From: Phellopilus nigrolimitatus
Taxonomy: Eukaryota > Basidiomycota > Agaricomycetes > Hymenochaetales > Hymenochaetaceae
Assembly (NCBI GenBank): GCA_021029095.1
Contig: JAJOHG010000005.1
Location: 1,116,001-1,180,000, forward strand
Length of the DNA: 64,000 nucleotides
Reading direction: 5' to 3'
In this document: one piece after another, positions 24,916 to 37,700 of the stretch
Position numbering within the stretch: position 1 is the stretch's first letter
Layout: each line of letters opens with the position of its first letter
Position numbers and translations under genes: made by a program
The notes under the pieces: model-generated
The model's database searches: none
What the model saw: only the letters and a program-made list of their open reading frames with translations
Told to the model about the DNA's origin: nothing

Positions 24916-27149
24916 ATGGCTCTGCCTACTCGTAAAGCGGGTGGTCTCTATGGCGGCATACAGTTCTCCTCAGCTACAGCCCTCGCACCGTCCAATGTAC
25001 AAGACTCCGCCTTACATTATGAATCTCGCCCCGATGACAAAGTGACCGACGCCCTCAGCGGCGCCTCGTCATCCACCTCGGTATCTATATCTTCACTCGC
25101 TCCGACCACTGCAAAAGCAACAGCAACCTCGAACACAAACGTCGCCCCGAGCGACAAGGTCGCAGAGCCCGATGCAGCGGGCAAGGCCACAGCCGGTATT
25201 CCCCTCTGTTGTCCGCAGCGCGTAGAGATACTGTATTGAAAACTGCTCGTCCATGATTCTTTGATTCTCTTTTGATCCACCCCGCGACCCGCGATCTGCC
25301 CCGACGACTTCAAAGGGTGGTCCGCGGCACTTGCATTTGCGCCTGTGCGCCGCGGTGCGGGGAACAGGGCCAAGCTCAAAGGTGCACTCCCACGCGCACT
25401 GCCCGTCGGCGCGCAGCTCGCTCCTGGTGCTACCACGGTATCATCGACAGGCACCGTCACAGCGGCGCCTGTGTTGATCTCTACCGAGCCGGAGCAGCCT
25501 GCGGGCCTTGGGTGGGGGAAGAAGATTAAGCCGCCTTCGATGGTGCTCGACGAGGATGTGAACGGATTCAAAGCGAATCGCAAGAAAAACAATGCGGGAC
25601 AGGGGAAAAAGAAGGGGAAGAAGGCGCGTCGAGTTCTATATTTACTTGTTTGCGATTTGGAGACTGATTTTTGTCGAGTGCAGAACAAGAATGCGCCGGT
25701 GATACCTACGTGGGACCCCATGGAGCCGTACAACCCTGTCCGTCCGAACGACTACTACGAATACAAGGAGTGGATTAGGCAGGAGCGCCGAGAGAGGAGG
25801 AAGCGACTGGAGGAAGAGCGAGTGCAGGTGGAAAGGAAGAGATACAGGAGTAACAGCTACTCGGACAGTGAATATTCGCACAGTGATGATGACGAGCGGC
25901 CAAGAAAGAGTGGTACGTCTAAAATCTCCTTCAAAGTTTTTTCTCTGAAAAACTGGAGTTGTCTTTCAGCCCGTTGGGAGGACGAAGACCGCTACCAAAA
26001 CGATAAACAGGATGTCAAAATGTCCAGTTCTACTCCCATAGTTGTCGATCCTTCGTTGACGGGAGACGAGGCGTATGCACGACGTCTTGCCCTCTCACAA
26101 GGCGTGTCGGCTGTTGCTGCAGCGCCTGCTCCACCACCACCGACATTAGAGGTTAATGACGATGCTTACCTTCCTCGATTGGCAATAAACCCGTCGCAAG
26201 GTGCAGACGGCGTTAGTGCCCACCCCATCTCAGGTCTCGTCGCCAGACCCAGAACCTCCATCGTTGTCTTTCAACCCCTTTGCACCGCCATCCGTGCCAC
26301 CACCGCCGGCCGCCATATCTCCTCTTGCTTCAGGAAGCGCAACAAATCCAGAGTTCGAAGCTCGCGTAAAGAACAGCCGAGAGGCTGCTGCAGCGGTCGC
26401 CGCTCGCCTGGCAAAACTTGCCGCACTCGCTCCACCGGAAGGGAGTGCTGTCGAGGAAGCGTCTGCGAAAGCGGAGGAAAAGTGCGTTGTTTGGGAGTTT
26501 GATTGTTAGTATTACGTCTCATCCTGTCCCTGCGTAGGCCTGACCCGCACGGCTTTGCCGCTCGTATGATGGCAAAATGGGGGCACAAGGAGGCCAGGGG
26601 CTGGGCTCCGATGGGTCTGGAATTTTGAATGCCCTGACCGTCGAGAAGGTGGAGAAGGGCAAGGAGGGGAAGAAGGCCGCGGGAGGCAAACCCAAAGCTG
26701 GCGCAGGACGCGGGAAGATCGTCAATGACAATGAAGACGCTAAGGCTCGCGAGGACCGTGAGCGCTTCGGCGAGCCAAGCCGCGTGGTTGTGCTCACGAA
26801 TATGGTCGGTCCCGATGACGTTGACGACGAGGAATTGCGTGAGGAAATCGGTACGCTCTCTTTTCACTTTTTATCTTGGTATTAAGTGCTCATTTTCCAT
26901 TCCCACTCGGCAGGCGACGAATGTGCAAAGAACGGCACTGTCGAGCGTGTCCTTGTGCACCTCGTGCAGCCGCTGCAGACGAATCCAGACGATGCTGTGC
27001 GCATCTTCGTGCTGTTTAGTGGTCCTGTTGCAGCGTGGAAAACGGTGCGCGAGCTCGACGGTCGGTATTTTGGCGGACGGACGGTACGAGCGCGGTACTT
27101 TCCCGAGGAGCAGTTTCGGCGGTTCGATCTCGATTTTCCACTTGCGTGA
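24916..27149 (+). CDS. SPF45/RBM17-type splicing factor (G-patch plus UHM), apparent frameshift
   Basis: Nuclear splicing factor; human SPF45 binds U2-related ULM ligands through its UHM. The start at 24916 ([16 protein letters not shown]) has a good context. An intron from 25196 ends before [12 protein letters not shown]. Next are [19 protein letters not shown], a charged helix ([18 protein letters not shown]), and a Pro-rich linker. A 49-nt intron at 26152-26200 (GTTAAT...CAAG) restores the linker frame. The G-patch starts [18 protein letters not shown] and continues one frame over as [19 protein letters not shown], so one base appears to be missing near 26593. The C-terminal UHM/RRM ([20 protein letters not shown] ... 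[13 protein letters not shown]) carries the R-Y-F type loop. The stop is TGA at 27147-27149. If the shift is real, the product would lose the UHM. Confidence 0.88.
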
Positions 27150-27454
27150 CAAGGTTCAGTTCGATAATGGACGAGACTCGGTCGAGCTTTATCTTGTTTT
27201 GTTTCATTCACTCGCTATGTTGAGATGGAAGGGACGAGTGAGGAAGGGAGGAGGGCGATCTATATTCTTGTCTATCCTATGTCCCGCTTGCTGTCATATC
27301 ATGCCGTGCACTTTCAATGCCGAATTACCTTCAGAGAAACATACTATACAATTAACTTGCCACAGTCATCTAGCTTTCCGCCTGCTTGAAACATCGACCT
27401 CAAACTAATACCAAGAGTCCAAAACAGCAATTTCCGACAGTCCTGACTTTAAGT
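27150..27454. other. Convergent 3' regions
   Basis: This 305-bp stretch lies between the stop codons of the SPF45 and mL41 genes. I see only 3' UTR-like sequence and no gene. Confidence 0.5.
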
Positions 27455-28029
27455 TCAGGCAATGGTCTCGCCCTTCGCATTCACGGCTGCGCCTTTTTCG
27501 TCAACACGCTTGTTGTCACGGGTGTACTCGTAGTAGATTTCTCCAGTGAGTCCGCCAGGGGGGAGCTTGCCGAAGGGCTGCACCTGCATGTCGCTCTCGG
27601 AAAGGTAGGTCATCCATTGGACATATGGCTTCAACTAGAAATGAGGAGAAGGCGGGAGTGAACGTGAACACAAAAGAGGCAAATTTCAATGGAAAAAAAG
27701 GAGCAGGTTAGGAAGAGAGAAAGGATACGCACGGGTGACTTGTTGAGCTCAGTCGACGGGCGGTGCGACAAAGACACGGACCTTTTCGTCATCTAGCTTG
27801 TAGGCTGCATTGCCGCGTCCGAAGTACGTTCCTGGTGCGCCGGTACGCAGGCCTGGGAGAGAGGCCTGTCGATTGCCTGTTAACGCCGAGCACGATGAGC
27901 AACTGAATTGTAGATTTGTATTTGTAAATTTGAAACCAAGAGCTAACCCTTGTAGTAGTCCTTGTTGCCGCGCTTCGGCGTGAGTGGCCTCCTCGATGCC
28001 TTGGACAAACATGCCAGCGTCGGTTTCAT
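27455..28029 (-). CDS. MRPL27: Mitochondrial large-subunit ribosomal protein mL41 (MRPL27)
   Basis: Structural protein of the mitochondrial 54S subunit. The ATG at 28029 gives a short basic presequence (MKPTLACLSKASRRPL). The family core follows: TPKRGNKDYYKG, then after an intron QASLPGLRTGAPG and NAAYKLDDEKVRVFVAPPV. After a second intron come LKPYV and PFGKLPPGGLTGEIYYEYTR, ending at TGA 27455-27457. It is divergent from TSR3 with a 125-bp shared promoter. The small size and the motif order fit fungal mL41. Confidence 0.88.
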
Positions 28030-28154
28030 TGCGGTCGAGCTTGGGTCAAGACAGCGCTTACTTCTCGTCTTGAAGTTTACTGCGAGGTCACGTGATGTAT
28101 ACTTCAAACTCAAATTAACCATTCCCATTTCAAACATCTCGCTCGCATACAGCT
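28030..28154. promoter_or_regulatory. Bidirectional mL41/TSR3 promoter with TCACGTGA palindrome
   Basis: Only 125 bp separate the two start codons. An 8-bp palindrome, TCACGTGA, lies at 28088-28095. It is the extended E-box preferred by Cbf1-type factors. Both flanking genes serve ribosome production, so a shared regulator is plausible. Confidence 0.55.
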
Positions 28155-29380
28155 ATGGGCAAGAAAGGCAGCGGACAGCGAGGGGGACATTCTGCACACA
28201 AGCGAGGCAGTGGAAAATTGCGTGGACGCGGCGGGGCGCATCATACACATGCTCGACGAGCGCAAGAAGATGCGAACGGCCGCCCGGACAGCGCGATCGA
28301 CGTCGTGGACGGCACTGACAATGGCAACGCCCATGGCAGCGACTCCGAAGGAGAACGTGAAGAAGATGTCAGAATCAAGATCGCAGTGCCCGTAGCAATG
28401 TGGGTGCGTACACGCAATTGCTAGGCAGGCAGTAAATACTGATTCACACTTGTGATATTGGTCAACGGCACCAACAGGACTTCGACCACTGCGACCCCCG
28501 CCGCTGCTCGGGAAAGAAGCTCGCCCGCCTGGGACTTATCCACGACATGAAGATCGGATCCAAATTCCGTGGTGTCGTCGTCTCGTACGTCTGTCCTTCC
28601 AGCCCATATGCGTATATGCGCGCGGTCCAGGGATACTCCAATAACCATGATTGCGGAACAGGCCTAAAGGTACGCAAGTTGTCAGCCCCGCGGACCATAT
28701 GCTCGTAAGCAGCGCTGGCGTTGCGGTTGTTGAGTGCTCATGGGCGCGTCTCGAGGAGATCCCTTGGCGTAAGATCGCAAGCCCGCACGAGCGCTTGCGT
28801 ACGTTGTTTCCGTTCTTACCGTGTAATTTCTCGGTTTATTCTGAGCCGAAATGCAGTGCCGTACCTGCTCGCGACGAACCCAACGAACTACGGCAAGCCG
28901 TGGCGTCTAAACTGTGTCGAGGCGCTCGCCGCCGCATTCTATATTACGGGATTCGATGCGTACGCGGAGCAGCTTCTCGCTCCGTTCGGCTGGGCGGCCT
29001 CCTTTTACAAGGTCAACAGGTGTGTAATAGGAACAATTTGTTGCTTAAGTAAATTATATCTTTTTTCGCAGGCCGTATATTGAGCGGTACAAAACGTGCG
29101 CTGATGCTGCGGAGGTGACTGCGATGCAGGAGACGATCATCAAGGAGCTGGAAGAAAGCTATGAGAGCAGTCGACTTGAACGCAGTACGTCTCGCATCGC
29201 ATTTTCGTCTAAGATTTTATATTTTACCCAATAACTGACGCGTGAGCAGACGACACTGACGACCTCCTTATCGCCAATCCAAATCACCGTCATCTGGACG
29301 GGGACGAGGGCGAGGACGAGGACGATGAGAACGACGAGGGACCAGAGTCCTCTGCGTCTGAAGACGCTGACAGTTTATGA
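28155..29380 (+). CDS. TSR3: TSR3, 18S rRNA aminocarboxypropyltransferase
   Basis: Transfers the aminocarboxypropyl group from S-adenosylmethionine to the hypermodified pseudouridine of 18S rRNA during cytoplasmic 40S maturation. The start at 28155 gives a basic Gly/His/Lys-rich N-tail (MGKKGSGQRGGHSAHKRGSG) and an acidic linker. The RLI-like and catalytic core reads DFDHCDPRRCSGKKLARLGL, VVVSPKGTQVVSPADH, GVAVVECSWARLEEIPW and LATNPTNYGKPWRLNCVEAL. Then come FGWAASFYKVNRPYIERY and a strongly acidic C-tail ending at TGA 29378-29380. Four or more canonical introns keep frame. All conserved core blocks are present. Confidence 0.94.
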
Positions 29381-29908
29381 ACAACCTTCATCGCGTCAGC
29401 TACTCCGCCATCACAAGTTACATAATGAAACAAGTAGCGCAGCAACCATCGAGAATTGCACGGCTCTCTGACCTGGGTTTGTTATCTACGTCCTCGATTA
29501 CTAAAGGAAACACTGACATACACCGATATGGCATGATCCATCCCCACTGGTCTTCAGTTGGGCGCCTCCCTATGACATACATCGCATTGCCAAGGTCCAG
29601 TTCGATCCTCGGACTTGGAAGTGCTGCACGCGTAGAAGCTCATGCTCACCTAATGACTCAGGGCATACGTAGACGTCCATTCGGACGTGGGTCCGAGTGT
29701 TAATTGGCCCAGGGCCTATTTGGGTATACCAGCGAAGACGACCGAAGGAGCGTTGACGGGCAGCCGGAGAGAAATATATATTTTTAATTCCGACATGTTT
29801 TCCGATGTTGGAGATAAGTCCTTTGGGAAAGAAAGAAGGTCCGATTTTTGTTGCTCCGTGAGGATAAGGGTGGTGGGCAGGGTTATTCGTAAAACGACCC
29901 TCTCAGAG
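29381..29908. other. Convergent 3' regions between TSR3 and the JmjC gene
   Basis: No gene is seen in these 528 bp. Two open frames of about 80-108 codons occur, but they have no domain, no splice context and ordinary composition. Confidence 0.5.
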
Positions 29909-31499
29909 TTAGAACCACATCGAGACTGAGAAGCTAAGCGACTCGCTCCGCATCGCGTGCCACCATCCAGGTGGGAAGAAGAGCATGTCACCTGCTTCGA
30001 GCGTAGCACACATCGCCGCGGGCATAACTTGTTCTTTAAACATTTTCGTCTCGCCAATCGCGCCGGGAGCATCAGAGAAGACGTCGAGCCGCGAAGTGTT
30101 GCCCAGCATCGCGTCCGAGTCCGCCTTACTTCGTTTCTGGTCTGACGGACAGCCTGGCGGTGGGATTGAGTCGTGCGCGGCCGGTTCCGAGTACGGTGAA
30201 AGCGCGTGCGACACGTGCGGCGGGGCGAGCCAGACGGTTTTGCGACCCACGACTTGCACTGATTCCAGAAGGAGGAAGGAGTATTAGAAAACGGAAAAAG
30301 TGGAGGGAACAGTGATCACCATATAAATTGAAGTACGGGTCCTTCAGAGAACGGTATGAGCAGAACATGACATTTTTACGAAGGAAAAAAAATCATAGGC
30401 GCACTGTATGAGCAGGGGACACAGTGCCCTTCGGGCCGAGCCATGTATTGAGGACAAGCGAGTCGTCGTTCACAGGCGGGAAGTACTGAGGATACGTTTC
30501 CGGTGGTGGCAACGCTGCGTAGACGTAGTCGGGGACAAGGATATCGTTACGCAGCGTAGGGAATTGCTTGAAAAGGTCGTGCTGGGCCAGATATATAATC
30601 TCTTCCGACCTCTCTTGTGATCGAGAGTGGTCCCCGGGAAAGAGATATGCGAGAAAGTCATCCCAGCCCATCATGCACTGCACCCAATCGTCGCGGCGGT
30701 AGTCGCGCCCGACCTCCAAGGGAACGACGCGACCGATACCCGCAATACGCTGGAGGTAGTCTCGTGAACTCCATCTACCTTCGCATACTGCGGGCCACTC
30801 ATTTGCGAAACGCCGCAGAATGAAGGGTGCATGTCGAAGAGTCGAGCTGAACGTGGTCATCGAGGGCGCGTATGGCAGGCTTGGGACTTCGCGGCGAGCA
30901 CTGGGAAGCAGTGTGGTCGCGGAGAGGTTAAAATGAGATGTGCATTCATGTATGTCGCAGGTAACTCTTGGCATTAGGCCTTGTTGCAAAGGCAAATGCG
31001 CTTTTTGAATTTGCTCGATGCATTCTAGGATTAGGTCCAGTTTGCCTTGTCCGGGTGCACCCGCGACGACAATGGCATGATCGAGACGCGCGATAGCATT
31101 CTTCCAGTAGTCTCGAGTCAAGGTTTGAGATGTTTGCTGCTCGACGAGGCAATCGAGCATGGCCCAGACGAGTGCAACCTCGCTGTAAAGTCTTCTCCAG
31201 GCCAACAAACTCTTTGGGGCGACCTGTGTTTCTTTCATCATTTCATGCGCCATTTTTGATATTTCTTCCAACATTCGCGCATAGTCCGATGACTGCCGTC
31301 GAGCTGCAGACAAGAGCCTCGTTGTGTTTTCCTTTCCGCATGGAGACAAATCTGCAGGTTACGGAGTTAAGCTCTTTGATAACAAAGAGTGTTTTTATAA
31401 CGCACGCAAAGAGATCTCGTTGCTCTGATCACAAAGCTCTGCATCAATTTCTGCGAGCACGTCGAGCGAAAATGTCTTCAAATCGTCGTCCTCGTCCAT
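29909..31499 (-). CDS. JMJD5/KDM8-like JmjC-domain oxygenase
   Basis: Fe(II)/2-oxoglutarate-dependent oxygenase of the JMJD5 branch, whose members are protein hydroxylases or peptidases. The ATG at 31499 opens an acidic start (MDEDDDLKTFSLDVLAEID). A helical N-terminal domain with YWKNAIARLDHAIVVAGAPG follows. The JmjC fold has SMTTFSSTLRHAPFILRRFA, WPAVCEGRWSSRDYL, then LNTWLGPKGTVSPAHT joined by an intron to DPYFNLY, which gives the Fe-binding His-x-Asp. VQVVGRKTVWLAPPHVSHAL follows, and the distal His is in LFFPPGWWHAMRSESLSFSV. It ends at TAA 29909-29911. All three metal ligands are visible. It shares a 258-bp promoter with MOT1. Confidence 0.92.
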
Positions 31500-31757
31500 G
31501 GTGGTAGAATGGCAACTCGCGCGTCGATCGCTTCTTGCGTCAGTGCTTAAAGATAGAGTTTTGATCGTACATCAGCACTAGAACCCGTTTTGAGTGAAAG
31601 AGGAAAGCGCATGTGACGGAAAAAATGACTGGTGACCGTCACCCGACACCTGATAAATAGGCTGCCACTCACGCATAGGTCGTGAGAAAATCCCCCAACA
31701 ATCGATCCAGCCCCTGTTCATTCTTATACCGGTTCTCCGGTCCGGCGCTCCTTGATC
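31500..31757. promoter_or_regulatory. Bidirectional JmjC/MOT1 promoter
   Basis: These 258 bp between divergent starts hold both promoters. No CACGTG box or clear TATA element was found. Confidence 0.4.
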
Positions 31758-34700
31758 ATGACTTCCAGGTGAGTCTTCGACTTCGGTGATCCGCAGCCAC
31801 AGAGCCACAAAAACTATATTAAATGATTTTATTTCTTCCTTTCTAGATTAGACAGGCTGTTGATTCTGCTGGACACCGGATCGTCGGCCTCAGTGCGCAC
31901 TACGGCTGCGAAGCAGCTCGCGCAGCTCGCAGCCAAGAGCGTTAGAAGTGACGTCGGCGGGGACGACAATGTCCATAAACTTCGTTTGCATAGCTCTCTG
32001 GATGACCCTTCGGCATGGGCAGAGCTTATGTCTGTTGTAGCCAGAGTAAGTATCATTTCGCTGACTTTAAAGGAGAAATCAAGATTGCTCAGTTGTTTCC
32101 CTAGGTACTTCCGTACTTACATTCACGATCTCACGAAACAAGATCGGCTGCTTCCGTCGCTCTTTCGCAAATTTGCATACTTGTTCCGTTATGGGAGCCC
32201 CAGAACTCTGACGATGAAACGAAAGAAGCGGCAGGGTTGCCGCCTCCCGATTTCCCAAATTTCTCCATCCATCAGCTGATGGAAAGCAAGACACGTCTGC
32301 TCGCATCTTCAGGAAAGGAGTTTTCCAAACCCGCAGGCATTTTTCAAAACTCGGCGGAAGTGAGCAAGGCACGCAAGGAGGCCATGGGCCGCCTCGGGCT
32401 CGATTTTCTCGATGTAGCGGACGGCGACGACATGGATCTCGACAAGGACCTCGCGGCTGCAGATGAACTTGACGTCGACGCAGACTTAAAGGTCAGCACA
32501 CCAAAAGAGGAATTCAACAGCCAGCTCCGCGTCAGCTCCCCAACGGACATAAACATCAAAGAATCGTCACCGGTTGAGCGTGTCATGTCGAGCACACCGG
32601 GTCCGTCTGAAGATGATCTATCCAACATGTCCGCACGCGAGCGGAACAGGCTGAAGCGGAAGCGAAAACCAGGAAACTCCGCATTTGTGCCCGCTCCTCC
32701 GCCACAAAACTCTGGTGCAAAATATAACGCCACTGCCGTCGGAGGATCGTCTTCTAAGTACGATGATCATTTCATTCGAATGCTTTATATGCTGATATAC
32801 TCGTAGGGCTCGTCTTGTCACCTCTGAGAGCCAGAACACAAAGTCTCGTCTCGAAGATATTAAGCCGCCGCCGGACAATACAATCGTTGATCCTGCGAAA
32901 GGAGGCGCCGTTGAAGCAAAGGCTGCCCAACAATCAAAGGCACTTGAAGTACAAAGCGGAGTATGGCCCTGGGACGGTGTTATTAAAGTTCTTGAAGTCG
33001 ATCTTTTCAGTCCCGCTTGGGAAGTCCGCCATGGCGCAGCGATGGCTTTGCGCGAGGTACTTAAGGCGCAAGGAAAGTGTGGGGGCATGAAAGGTGCGTT
33101 ATATTGTTTTCCTCATTGAACTTTCGAAACTTAGGTTATAAATCACGCTTAATAGCCGACGCGTCGGCTGCTGAAAATGCTGTCAATCATGAGCAATGGT
33201 GCAATGCACTCGCTGCGAAGTTCCTGTGCGTCTTCGTCCTTGATCGCTTTGGCGATTTCGTGTCCGACCAAGTTGTCGCACCCGTGCGAGAGACCGCTTC
33301 TCAGACGCTCGCTGCGCTCCTCATCCACATGCCACGACGCTCCGTGTTGCATGTACACGGTATCTTGTTGCAGATGATTAAGCAGGACTTCACCCTCGAC
33401 TCGTCTTCGCCGGACGTCAAACCCACGCGGGTGGCAAACGGCCACCATCAGTCTCCCGGCAAGCAATATGTTTGGGAAGTGCGACATGCTGGGCTACTAG
33501 GCATCAAGTACGAGGTTGCTGTTCGCGCTGATTTGGTGCAAGATCACTCGGTTAAGATTGAGGATGATGATGGCCTGACGAGCGGGAAGGAAGTGCTCCG
33601 TGGCGTCGTCGACGCAGCCGTCCTCGGGTAATTCATTATTTTAATATGCGATTTCTTGTTTCCAATCTAATTGCACTCTTTAATGTTCTTATTAGGCTCG
33701 GAGACAGCGACGACGACGTGAGGTCAGTGGCTGCATCCTGCTTGCTGCCCATAACAGCGCAGTTCGTCGAGCAGCTGCCTGAAGAATTACCCCGGGTTCT
33801 GGCTGTGCTTTGGTCTTGCCTTGGCGACATGAAAGATGATTTGAGCTCTAGTGTCGGTGCCGTCATGGATCTTCTTGGCAAGCTTGTTGGTTATGACAGG
33901 GTTATTGAGATTTTGGCGAATGCAGAAACTTCGTGCGTTTAAAGCTTTCGAGTCTATAGATACCCAAACTAAATAACTCTATACAGACAACCTCTGACTA
34001 TCTTAGCGCCGACGCTGTTTCCGTTTTTCCGCCATACAATCGCTACTGTTCGCCTTGCTGTCGTCAAAACGTTGCACTCTTTCCTGAAAGTCCCTAGTCT
34101 TCCCAATGATTGGATCACCCCTGCATTCCTCCGCTTGCTTGTTCAGAATCTAGTAGTCGAAGAACGCTTCGACATCCGCGAAGCCACACTTGATGTATGG
34201 TCTACAGCTTTGGAAGTAATTCGCTCTGTTGCAGGTTGGATGGAGGCTATCATTACCCCACAGATCATCCTCGAATGGTACACGCTTGCGATGACGCCCC
34301 TCGGCGTGCCAATTGACCCCACGATACTGTACCACCCGTCGGTCGATACGCATAGTGCAAGCGGGTCAATACCAGAGCGGCACAATGTTGATAAAAACAT
34401 GTTAGCGCAGGACCTGGCACTCGTACCGGTTGAGGTCGTCCTCCGCGCACGGGTCGCGGCGGCGAAGGCATTTGCGTGGCTTCTTGCGGCGTGGCCGATG
34501 CCGGGACAACCGCTGGACGATATGTTTCGCCCGATGCTCGAGCACTACGTCAAATCACCGAGCATGCTGCAGAAATTTCTGGCTGCGGTTGTCGTGGAGG
34601 AGTGGTCACATAAGTACGACGCACTGAACATTGGCGTAGAAAAGCCTGTACCACTGATCACCGCTTCCGCGCTTGCATTGGATCTCTCGAAGGAGATCCT

Positions 34701-37700
34701 GCATTGGCTGCAGGCTGACCCACCAGTGGCATATCACGAGATGGTGCTTTCTCTTAGCAGGATCTTCGGCGAGTGCAGCACGCTCCTGCAGTCCTTTGTG
34801 CACGATTGCAAGATACCTCAGACGTCCATTCCGTTTCTGGGTTCAACCATTGATATCAACGGCACGGAGGAAGGGGCATTCTCCATAGTGACCGCTCGCA
34901 ACGTTGTCGACTCCATCTTTACGAAATTAGAAAAGAGTCTAGGACGGACGAAGAAGAAGGAGCTGATCGCTCTGCACGAGAAGCGCACTCGACTAGATGC
35001 GTCCATCAAACATTACGACGCCGTAAAGACGCAGCATGACACGAGGGTATCGGCAGCGTTTGCAGCAGCTTACGTAGCTCTTAAATTGATGCCAGAGAAG
35101 GTCACGCCGATCATCAAGGGGATTATGAATGGCATAAAGGTAATATTTAACAACTTTATATCTAAGTTCAAAATTCTGATAAAGATGACAGAACGAAGAA
35201 AACTTAGATCTGCAAATGAGGTCGGCCGCGGCAGTGGCTACGTTTATCTCAACTTGCACGTCGATGAAGATCATGCAACCTCCGGAGAAGATTGTCAAGA
35301 ACCTGTGTACTTTCCTTTGCCAGGATGTCGACCAGACGCCTGCTTTTGCGTTGACAAAACAGACGGAGAAAGGAATATTGACCGCGAAATCTATTATAGC
35401 CAGTGATTCGCAGGCGGCAGGCGGCAAAGCATTGAGAAACACACTTATTGACTTGCCTTCCGATGAAGTAACCAGAGCAAAGATTTCGCGGAGAGGCGCA
35501 GAGCTTGCGTTCAGACAATTGTCAACGAAGTTTGGCGAGGATCTTATTACCCGTGTTCCAAAAATGTGGGAGTTCATGGCCGGTGGTCTGTTGAGTGCAT
35601 TTGAAACAGGTTTGTTAGTCATCTTTTTCTAAATTTCTATTCACTGATCAATCGCAGATTCTCCCCGTGACGGTGATAAGGCTATGGAATGGAAATTCGG
35701 TCAGGATGTGATTGATTCTTTGAGCGTGTTGAAAGTGACCGCCGCCGCTCTTCACGGAGGACTATGGCACCGCTTGGTAGAACTTCTGCCGAAACTAACC
35801 CTCGCGCTTCGCAGCCGCTATGCCATTATTCGTCAATGTACTGCACGTTGTTTTGCCACGATATGCGGGGTGATTACAGTGCATGCCATGAAGCATGTCA
35901 TCGAGCACGTTATCCGTCTCCTTGGCGATTCTCAATCTACTGCCAACCGTCAAGGTGCAGTTGAGTTGATATACTGTGAGAGTATTATTCGTTTTATTCC
36001 TGCTTCGACCGTGACTCATTCTTTCTGCAGACGTCGTGCAGGAGCTTGACATCAAAGCCTTACCATACGTTATCTTCTTGATTGTCCCTATCCTTGGGCG
36101 GATGAGCGATCCGGATGATGACATTAGGACGACGGCTACTAATACCTTCGCAGCACTGGTGAAGATGGTTCCACTTGAGGTTCGTTCTTAAATATATAAC
36201 ATAACGTTCCTAATTTGACAACGATCCTTTGGAAGGCTGGGCTTCCAGATCCCCCAGATTTCCCTGAAGAGCTACTGCGCCGGCGTGATGAGGAAAGAAC
36301 GTTCCTAACGCAACTTTTGGACGGTAGCAAGGTTGAACAGTATACTATTCCTGTGCCCATCAAAGCCGAACTACGCAAGTATCAGCAAGATGGTGTCAAT
36401 TGGCTCGCCTTCCTCGCCAAATTTCAGCTTCACGGAATTCTGTGTGACGGTATGTTTGAAACATCCAGTTGAGCAACCCCATTGCTCATATCATCGCTTC
36501 AGATATGGGTCTCGGAAAGACTCTTCAATCGATCTGCATTCTGGCTGGAAAGCACTTCGAGCGTGCAGAGAGATATAAAGCCACGAAGTCTCCTGACTCA
36601 GTACACTTGCCCTCGCTCATCGTCTGTCCTCCGACTCTTACGGGTCACTGGTATTACGAGATCCTCAAGTATACTGACAACCTGAAACCGCTTATGTATG
36701 TAGGCAGCGCACGCGATCGCCAGCGCATCCTCTCCAGGATTGCCTCTCACGACATCGTAATCACGTCATACGAAGTAGTCAGGAACGACATCGTGAATCT
36801 GCAAAACATCAACTGGCACTACTGCATTCTCGACGAGGGCCATGTTATAAAAAACGCGAAGACAAAGCTCACGAAGTCTGTCAAGCGCATTCGTGCTCAT
36901 CACCGGCTGATTCTCTCTGGTACACCAATACAAAACAATGTGCTAGAACTTTGGAGTCTGTTCGATTTCTTGATGCCAGGATTCTTAGGCAGCGAACACT
37001 CTTTCAGTGAGCGCTTCAGCAAGCCTATACTTTCAAATAGAGACGGGAAGTCCAAGAATGGTGAAGCAGCGGCGTTGGCTCTTGAGGCGTTGCATAAACA
37101 AGTCTTGCCGTTCCTCTTGCGACGTCTCAAAGAAGACGTCCTTAACGACCTTCCTCCTAAGATCATCCAGGACTACTACTGTGAGCTATCGGACATGCAG
37201 AAAAATTTGTACGACGAGTTTTCGAAGTCAGGCGTGCAGGAATCAGCGGCCGGCGTAGTCCAAGCCCCGGACAGCGACGCCAATCAGGGAGGTGGACAGA
37301 AGCACATTTTCCAATCACTGCAGTATCTTCGGAAGCTTTGCAGTCATCCGGCTTTGGTATTGAAGGGAGACATCGAGGCGGCCAATTCTGCTTTAGCCAG
37401 GGTGCAGATCAAGGATTTATCCAACGGTCTTCACGACATACAACATGCTCCAAAGCTCTTGGCTCTGAAGTTCGTCCGTTATGTACCAAGCCGCACTCAA
37501 TTGTACTTATGTTTTCCTTCTACAGGCAACTGCTTTTGGACTGCGGCATTGGCACTGGCACTGCTACAACTATCGACACAGGAAAGAGCGAGCTCATAGA
37601 GGCCGAAGACACGTCCGCAGGCGTATTCTCGCAGCACCGGGTGCTGATATTCTGCCAGTTGAAGCAGATGATTGATATCATCGAGACAGATCTCTTCAAA

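Noticed and set aside
26161..26240. Second frameshift in the SPF45-like gene
   Set aside because: A 49-nt intron at 26152-26200 with a GT start and AG end restores the frame exactly in phase, so no indel is needed.
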